From positions 1 through 41,980 of the forward strand of contig NZ_AYLO01000006.1 of the NCBI RefSeq assembly GCF_000496735.2: a stretch of 41,980 bases of DNA, in the 5' to 3' direction. Position numbers and translations under genes: made by a program. The notes under the pieces were generated by a model, which was not told the origin of the DNA, made no database searches, and saw nothing but the letters and a program-made list of their open reading frames with translations. Below, piece by piece: positions 38,588 to 41,980 of this stretch (the stretch's first letter is position 1; each line of letters starts with the position of its first letter). This stretch comes from Methyloglobulus morosus KoM1. Its GTDB lineage: Bacteria > Pseudomonadota > Gammaproteobacteria > Methylococcales > Methylomonadaceae.

Positions 38588-38929
38588 TTAAACGGTTCGT
38601 GATTTTATGAATGATGAAAGCATTTTTGAAATTTGTTCAGCTTCATCTTTCCACTTAAGGCCTACTTCTTTTGAAATAATGCCAATTTCTATACCAATAT
38701 AAATTTGTGTTCGTAATTCACCGCATGAGCCTTTGGCATAGTAAAAAAATTTAACGGAATCTTTATCGCTATTGCGCTCAAATCCTTCAGCTATATTGCT
38801 AGGTACAGATAGGCTACTCCGTGTTATTTGGTCTTTAAAGCTAAAATCCTTGCAATTGTTTAGTGCCTTATATATTTCAACAGATAAGCGGCAAGATCGT
38901 TTCCAGACCTCCAAATCCTCAAATCTCAT
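38588..38929 (-). CDS. four-helix-bundle protein (23S rRNA intervening-sequence family)
   Basis: A 113-residue protein whose start, [21 protein letters not shown], and central [16 protein letters not shown] and [12 protein letters not shown] segments are diagnostic of the four-helix-bundle family (TIGR02436, S23-type). It was first described inside intervening sequences of 23S rRNA genes; its function is unclear, and it forms pentameric helical bundles. Here it sits between cysD and cysN, outside any rRNA, in the same orientation. It is visibly more AT-rich than its neighbours and is bracketed by imperfect inverted repeats, so I infer an inserted cassette. Confidence 0.88.
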   Translation of the reverse strand: MRFEDLEVWKRSCRLSVEIYKALNNCKDFSFKDQITRSSLSVPSNIAEGFERNSDKDSVKFFYYAKGSCGELRTQIYIGIEIGIISKEVGLKWKDEAEQISKMLSSFIKSRTV

Positions 38930-38936
38930 GTTTTTA

Positions 38937-38956
38937 GTCTTGCGCCTTTTGCCTTG
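38937..38956 (-). repeat. right arm of imperfect inverted repeat flanking the four-helix-bundle gene
   Basis: On the minus strand this reads CAAGGCAAAAGGCGCAAGAC, similar to the left arm at 38562-38581. It lies between the cysD stop and the start of the small gene. Confidence 0.55.
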
Positions 38957-38965
38957 GGACTGTTT

Positions 38966-39874
38966 TTAAAAATAACCTTCGCGTTTTTTCTGTTCCATCG
39001 AACCGGCTTGGTCATGATCGATCAGTCGGCCTTGTCGTTCGGAGGTCGTGGTCAGCAGCATTTCCTGGATAATTTCAGGTAAGGTGGTCGCTGTCGATTC
39101 GACCGCTCCGGTTAGCGGGTAGCAGCCCAACGTGCGAAAGCGCACATTTTTCATCTCGACTTTATCATCAGGGCCGATGGGCATGCGCTCATCGTCGACC
39201 ATTATCAACATGCCTTCCTTATTGACTACGGGACGTTCTTTGGCGAAGTACAAGGGTACGATGGGGATGTTTTCCAGGTGGATGTATTGCCAGATGTCCA
39301 ACTCCGTCCAGTTGGACAGCGGGAAAACGCGGATGCTTTCGCCTTTATCCACTGTGCCATTGTAGATATTCCATAGTTCCGGGCGTTGGTTTTTCGGGTC
39401 CCAGCGGTGGTTCTTGTCGCGGAATGAATATACGCGTTCTTTGGCACGGGATTTTTCCTCATCACGCCGTGCGCCGCCGAACGCCGCATCAAACTGATAA
39501 AGGTTCAATGCTTGCTTAAGGGCATCTGTCTTCATGACATCCGTGTGTTTTTTGCTGCCATGCGTGAATGGCCCAATGCCTTGGTCAACGCCATCCTGGT
39601 TTATGTATACCAGTAGCTCCAGCCCCAGGTTTTTGACCATTTTGTCACGAAACTCAATCATTTCCCTGAATTTCCAGGTCGTATCGACATGCAATAAGGG
39701 AAACGGCGGAACACCGGGATAAAAGGCCTTCATGGTCAGGTGCAACATGACGGCAGAATCCTTGCCAATGGAATACAACATCACGGGCTTTTCAAATTCG
39801 GCGGCAACTTCACGGATGATATGGATGCTTTCGGCTTCCAGTTGTTTAAGGTGGGTAAGTCTGTAATCGGTCAT
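38966..39874 (-). CDS. cysD: sulfate adenylyltransferase subunit CysD
   Basis: A 302-residue catalytic subunit of ATP sulfurylase, the same length as E. coli CysD and closely similar end to end. It belongs to the PP-loop ATP pyrophosphatase family. Signatures are [12 protein letters not shown] (SxGKDS at 35-40), [31 protein letters not shown], and [15 protein letters not shown], ending in the usual KKREGYF. ATG 39874 is used; the TTG three bases upstream is not needed. It heads the cysD/small gene/cysN order on the minus strand. No cysC, cysH or cysI is near. Confidence 0.96.
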   Translation of the reverse strand: MTDYRLTHLKQLEAESIHIIREVAAEFEKPVMLYSIGKDSAVMLHLTMKAFYPGVPPFPLLHVDTTWKFREMIEFRDKMVKNLGLELLVYINQDGVDQGIGPFTHGSKKHTDVMKTDALKQALNLYQFDAAFGGARRDEEKSRAKERVYSFRDKNHRWDPKNQRPELWNIYNGTVDKGESIRVFPLSNWTELDIWQYIHLENIPIVPLYFAKERPVVNKEGMLIMVDDERMPIGPDDKVEMKNVRFRTLGCYPLTGAVESTATTLPEIIQEMLLTTTSERQGRLIDHDQAGSMEQKKREGYF

Positions 39875-40083
39875 CAAGGTCGTGTTTTGTGGTTTCTAAG
39901 CATGATGGCCCAAGCTGTGAATTAATTTAAGTGATTTAGTCCCTTTTCCCTAAGTGAGACAAGGTTTTTTTCTTAACTTAATTGGCAGCGAGGGTAACCC
40001 AGCGTGCACAAGGAGTGATCAGGCCGACCATTTTAGTTGGAAAGCCAAGTTATTGCCAGAATTGCGTCTTTTCAACTCGGTGA

Positions 40084-41691
40084 CTATTTGTTGCCGCCAG
40101 TCATATCAAGGGCTACAGCTTCAGCTACCTTAATACCATCAACGGCGGCTGAAAGAATCCCTCCTGCATAGCCCGCACCTTCTCCCGCTGGATAAAGTCC
40201 TTGGGTATTGATGCTCTGGAAATGCGCGTTGCGCTTGATGCGAACGGGCGATGAGGTGCGGGTTTCGACGCCCGTCAACACGGCATCGGGCATCGCAAAG
40301 CCGGGAATAAGCTTGTCGAATGCAGGGATGGCCTCACGAATCGCTGCAATCGCATAATCCGGCAAGGCTGAATCGAGATTACACAAATGTACGTCGGGCA
40401 GATAGGAAGGCAGGACCTTGCCGAAGGCTGTTGAAGGGACATTCGCCAGAAAATCACCGACCAATTGCCCCGGTGCAGCATAGCTCTTACCGCCGAGAAC
40501 ATAAGCGTGGGCTTCCAAGCGACGCTGGAAATCGATGCCTGCCAGCGGATGCCCCGGATAATCCTCCGGTGTAATACCGACGACGATGCCGCTGTTGGCA
40601 TTGCGTTCGTTCCGGGAATACTGGCTCATGCCGTTGGTGACAACATGTTCGGCTTCAGAGGTGGCGGCCACCACCGTCCCGCCGGGGCACATGCAAAAAC
40701 TGTAAACCGAACGGCCATTTTTGCAATGATGGACGAGTTTGTAATCGGCAGCACCCAAGATCGGATTGCTGGCATTGCTTCCATAACGGCAAGTATCGAT
40801 TAAAGACTGCGGATGTTCGATACGAAATCCGACCGAAAATGGCTTGGCTTCAAGATACACGCCAAGATCGTAAAGCATTTTGAAGGTATCTCGGGCGCTA
40901 TGGCCAACAGCAAGCACGACATGGTTGCTGGAAATGCTGTTCCCGTTGGTCAGGGTAACGCCCTGAACTTCACCCTTTTCAATTTCGATCCGGTCTACAC
41001 GGCTTTGAAAACGGATTTCCCCACCCAATGATTCAATCGTTGCCCGCATTTGCTCAACCATCGTCACCAGTCGATAAGTCCCGATATGGGGTTTGCTGAC
41101 ATAGAGGATTTCGGGCGGCGCACCCGCTTTGACGAATTCCGTTAAAACTTTGCGCCCGTAATGATTAGGATCCTTGATTTGCGTGTACAGTTTACCGTCG
41201 GAAAACGTCCCTGCGCCGCCTTCGCCGAATTGCACGTTGGATTCGGGGTTAAAAATGCGTTTCCGCCACAGGCCGAAGGTATCCTTAGTGCGTTCCCGCA
41301 CTTCCTTGCCGCGTTCCAGGATGATCGGGCGAAAGCCCATTTGCGCCAGGATTAATCCTGCAAACAGGCCGCACGGCCCCATGCCGATGATGACAGGGCG
41401 TGTAGGCAGATTTTGTGGTGCTTGGGTAACAAAGCGGTAAGTCGTATCCGGCGTTAAGGAGATTTTCGGGTCGGTTTTAAAGCGCGATAAAATGTCATTT
41501 TCATGTTTTGTTTCGATATCAAGGGTATAGATAAGGTGGATGTCATTACGTTTACGGGCATCGTGGGCGCGGCGGAATATTTGATAGGTGATAAGGTCTT
41601 CTTCGGTTATCCCTAGTCGAGTCAGGATCGCTGGCCTGATTGCATCTTCTGGGTGGTTTAGGGGGAGCTTGAGTTCGGTGATTCGGAGCAT
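40084..41691 (-). CDS. FAD-dependent oxidoreductase (COG2509-type)
   Basis: A 535-residue protein of a broad FAD-dependent dehydrogenase family of unknown substrate. The N-terminal ~90 residues form a separate domain (LPLNHPEDAIRPAILTRLGI with RRAHDARKRNDI), which is typical of this group. Then comes the Rossmann-type FAD motif (RPVIIGMGPCGLFAGLILAQ), with Glu in ILERGKEVRERT. Further motifs are NVQFGEGGAGTFSDGKLYT, HVVLAVGHSARDTFKML and C-terminal GLYPAGEGAGYAGGILSAA, which binds FAD. Such genes are widely conserved, but the reaction is not established. It is on its own, upstream of cysD on the same strand. Confidence 0.85.
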   Translation of the reverse strand: MLRITELKLPLNHPEDAIRPAILTRLGITEEDLITYQIFRRAHDARKRNDIHLIYTLDIETKHENDILSRFKTDPKISLTPDTTYRFVTQAPQNLPTRPVIIGMGPCGLFAGLILAQMGFRPIILERGKEVRERTKDTFGLWRKRIFNPESNVQFGEGGAGTFSDGKLYTQIKDPNHYGRKVLTEFVKAGAPPEILYVSKPHIGTYRLVTMVEQMRATIESLGGEIRFQSRVDRIEIEKGEVQGVTLTNGNSISSNHVVLAVGHSARDTFKMLYDLGVYLEAKPFSVGFRIEHPQSLIDTCRYGSNASNPILGAADYKLVHHCKNGRSVYSFCMCPGGTVVAATSEAEHVVTNGMSQYSRNERNANSGIVVGITPEDYPGHPLAGIDFQRRLEAHAYVLGGKSYAAPGQLVGDFLANVPSTAFGKVLPSYLPDVHLCNLDSALPDYAIAAIREAIPAFDKLIPGFAMPDAVLTGVETRTSSPVRIKRNAHFQSINTQGLYPAGEGAGYAGGILSAAVDGIKVAEAVALDMTGGNK

Positions 41692-41761
41692 TTTGGTTTA
41701 ATTTGTGTGTCGCTGATGCGACGCTTATTTTAATCGGGTTCTCGCACCCGAAGGCGAAATA

Positions 41762-41802
41762 CTTTTCTTTCTTTGCTCAAAGGAAAGAAATCAAAAGAAA
41801 GG
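41762..41802. repeat. pyrimidine/purine inverted intergenic repeat
   Basis: A CTTTTCTTTCTTTG block is followed by a GGAAAGAAAtcAAAAGAAAGG block, with nothing coding. I have a general impression that stretches of this look recur between genes in proteobacteria, and the short ORF here has a repeat-derived look. Confidence 0.4.
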
Positions 41803-41892
41803 CCGCCCGGATGCCGTTTGTTTCCTGCGCTCCGTCGTTTTTACCGCACATTGCCGCACCCCTATCGGGCTATTCCCAATAAAATCGCTGGT

Positions 41893-41914
41893 GCTTGGCT
41901 TGGCTTGGCTTGGC
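41893..41914 (+). repeat. tandem GCTTG microrepeat
   Basis: Four perfect copies of the pentamer GCTTG followed by a partial GC. It lies in non-coding DNA near the right edge. Confidence 0.7.
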
Positions 41915-41926
41915 ATGGGGACAGCT

Positions 41927-41947
41927 CCTTCTCCCTCAGGGAGAAGG
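41927..41947. repeat. short palindromic intergenic repeat
   Basis: CCTTCTCCC / GGGAGAAGG with a three-base loop, followed by TTGGGATGAGGGGAT. This form is a familiar dispersed palindrome in many proteobacterial genomes and is often mistranslated into small ORFs ending like LREKVGMRG. Confidence 0.6.
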
Positions 41948-41980
41948 TTGGGATGAGGGGATGAAAATCAATTGGTAACG

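Noticed and set aside
41773-41964. 63-residue open frame at the right edge
   Set aside because: It is composed of intergenic repeats (ending in an LREKVGMRG-like stretch) that are often miscalled as genes.

Overview
The window looks like an ordinary chromosomal stretch from a gammaproteobacterium. The cluster glyQ-glyS-gmhB-plsC matches, in mirrored order, a block known from Pseudomonas. TamA/TamB, FadE, PilU and a FimT-PilV-PilW-PilX-PilY1-PilE minor-pilin cluster point the same way. A methanotroph-like member (Methylococcales) would fit the moderate GC and the cytochrome oxidase layout, but no methane-oxidation gene is present, so the order is only a guess. No rRNA, tRNA, CRISPR array, prophage or intact insertion sequence was seen.

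Layout from left to right. Positions 1-775 hold no convincing gene. tamA and tamB (776-6528, +) encode the outer-membrane barrel and the periplasm-spanning partner of the translocation and assembly module. After a 666-base non-coding stretch there is a small two-helix membrane protein (DUF2909 type), then a shared terminator, then a minus-strand aa3/caa3-type cytochrome c oxidase operon read coxB, coxA, a 42-residue membrane ORF, ctaG (cox11), coxC. CoxB is unusual in carrying two extra c-type haem domains. A double zinc-ribbon protein lies upstream of coxB, divergent from pilU.

From 14974 the plus strand carries glyQ, glyS, gmhB and plsC, then a small lipoprotein. A long hairpin separates these from minus-strand genes for a TPR-type protein, the RNA helicase RhlE and the molybdopterin enzyme MoaA. 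Divergent from moaA, behind a good sigma-70 promoter, is the minor-pilin operon (23588-31108). Its pilY1 is split by a +1 frameshift near 28974-28982. Calcium-loop-like D-x-N/D-x-D-G motifs recur in several of its products.

The right third is all minus strand: fadE, uvrA, the sulfate-activation genes cysN and cysD, and a large FAD-dependent oxidoreductase. The cysD-cysN pair is interrupted by a small AT-rich gene of the four-helix-bundle family known from 23S rRNA intervening sequences, flanked by imperfect inverted repeats. A REPIN-like inverted pair of GTAG-headed hairpins lies between fadE and uvrA, and a cluster of short intergenic repeats fills the right edge.

I do not see a wholly new multi-gene system. 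The points most worth a second look are the dihaem CoxB, the cassette inside cysDN, the apparent relic of an APS-kinase domain on CysN, the broken pilY1 with its Ser/Thr repeat insert, the long PilX leader, and the small ORF coupled to ctaG.
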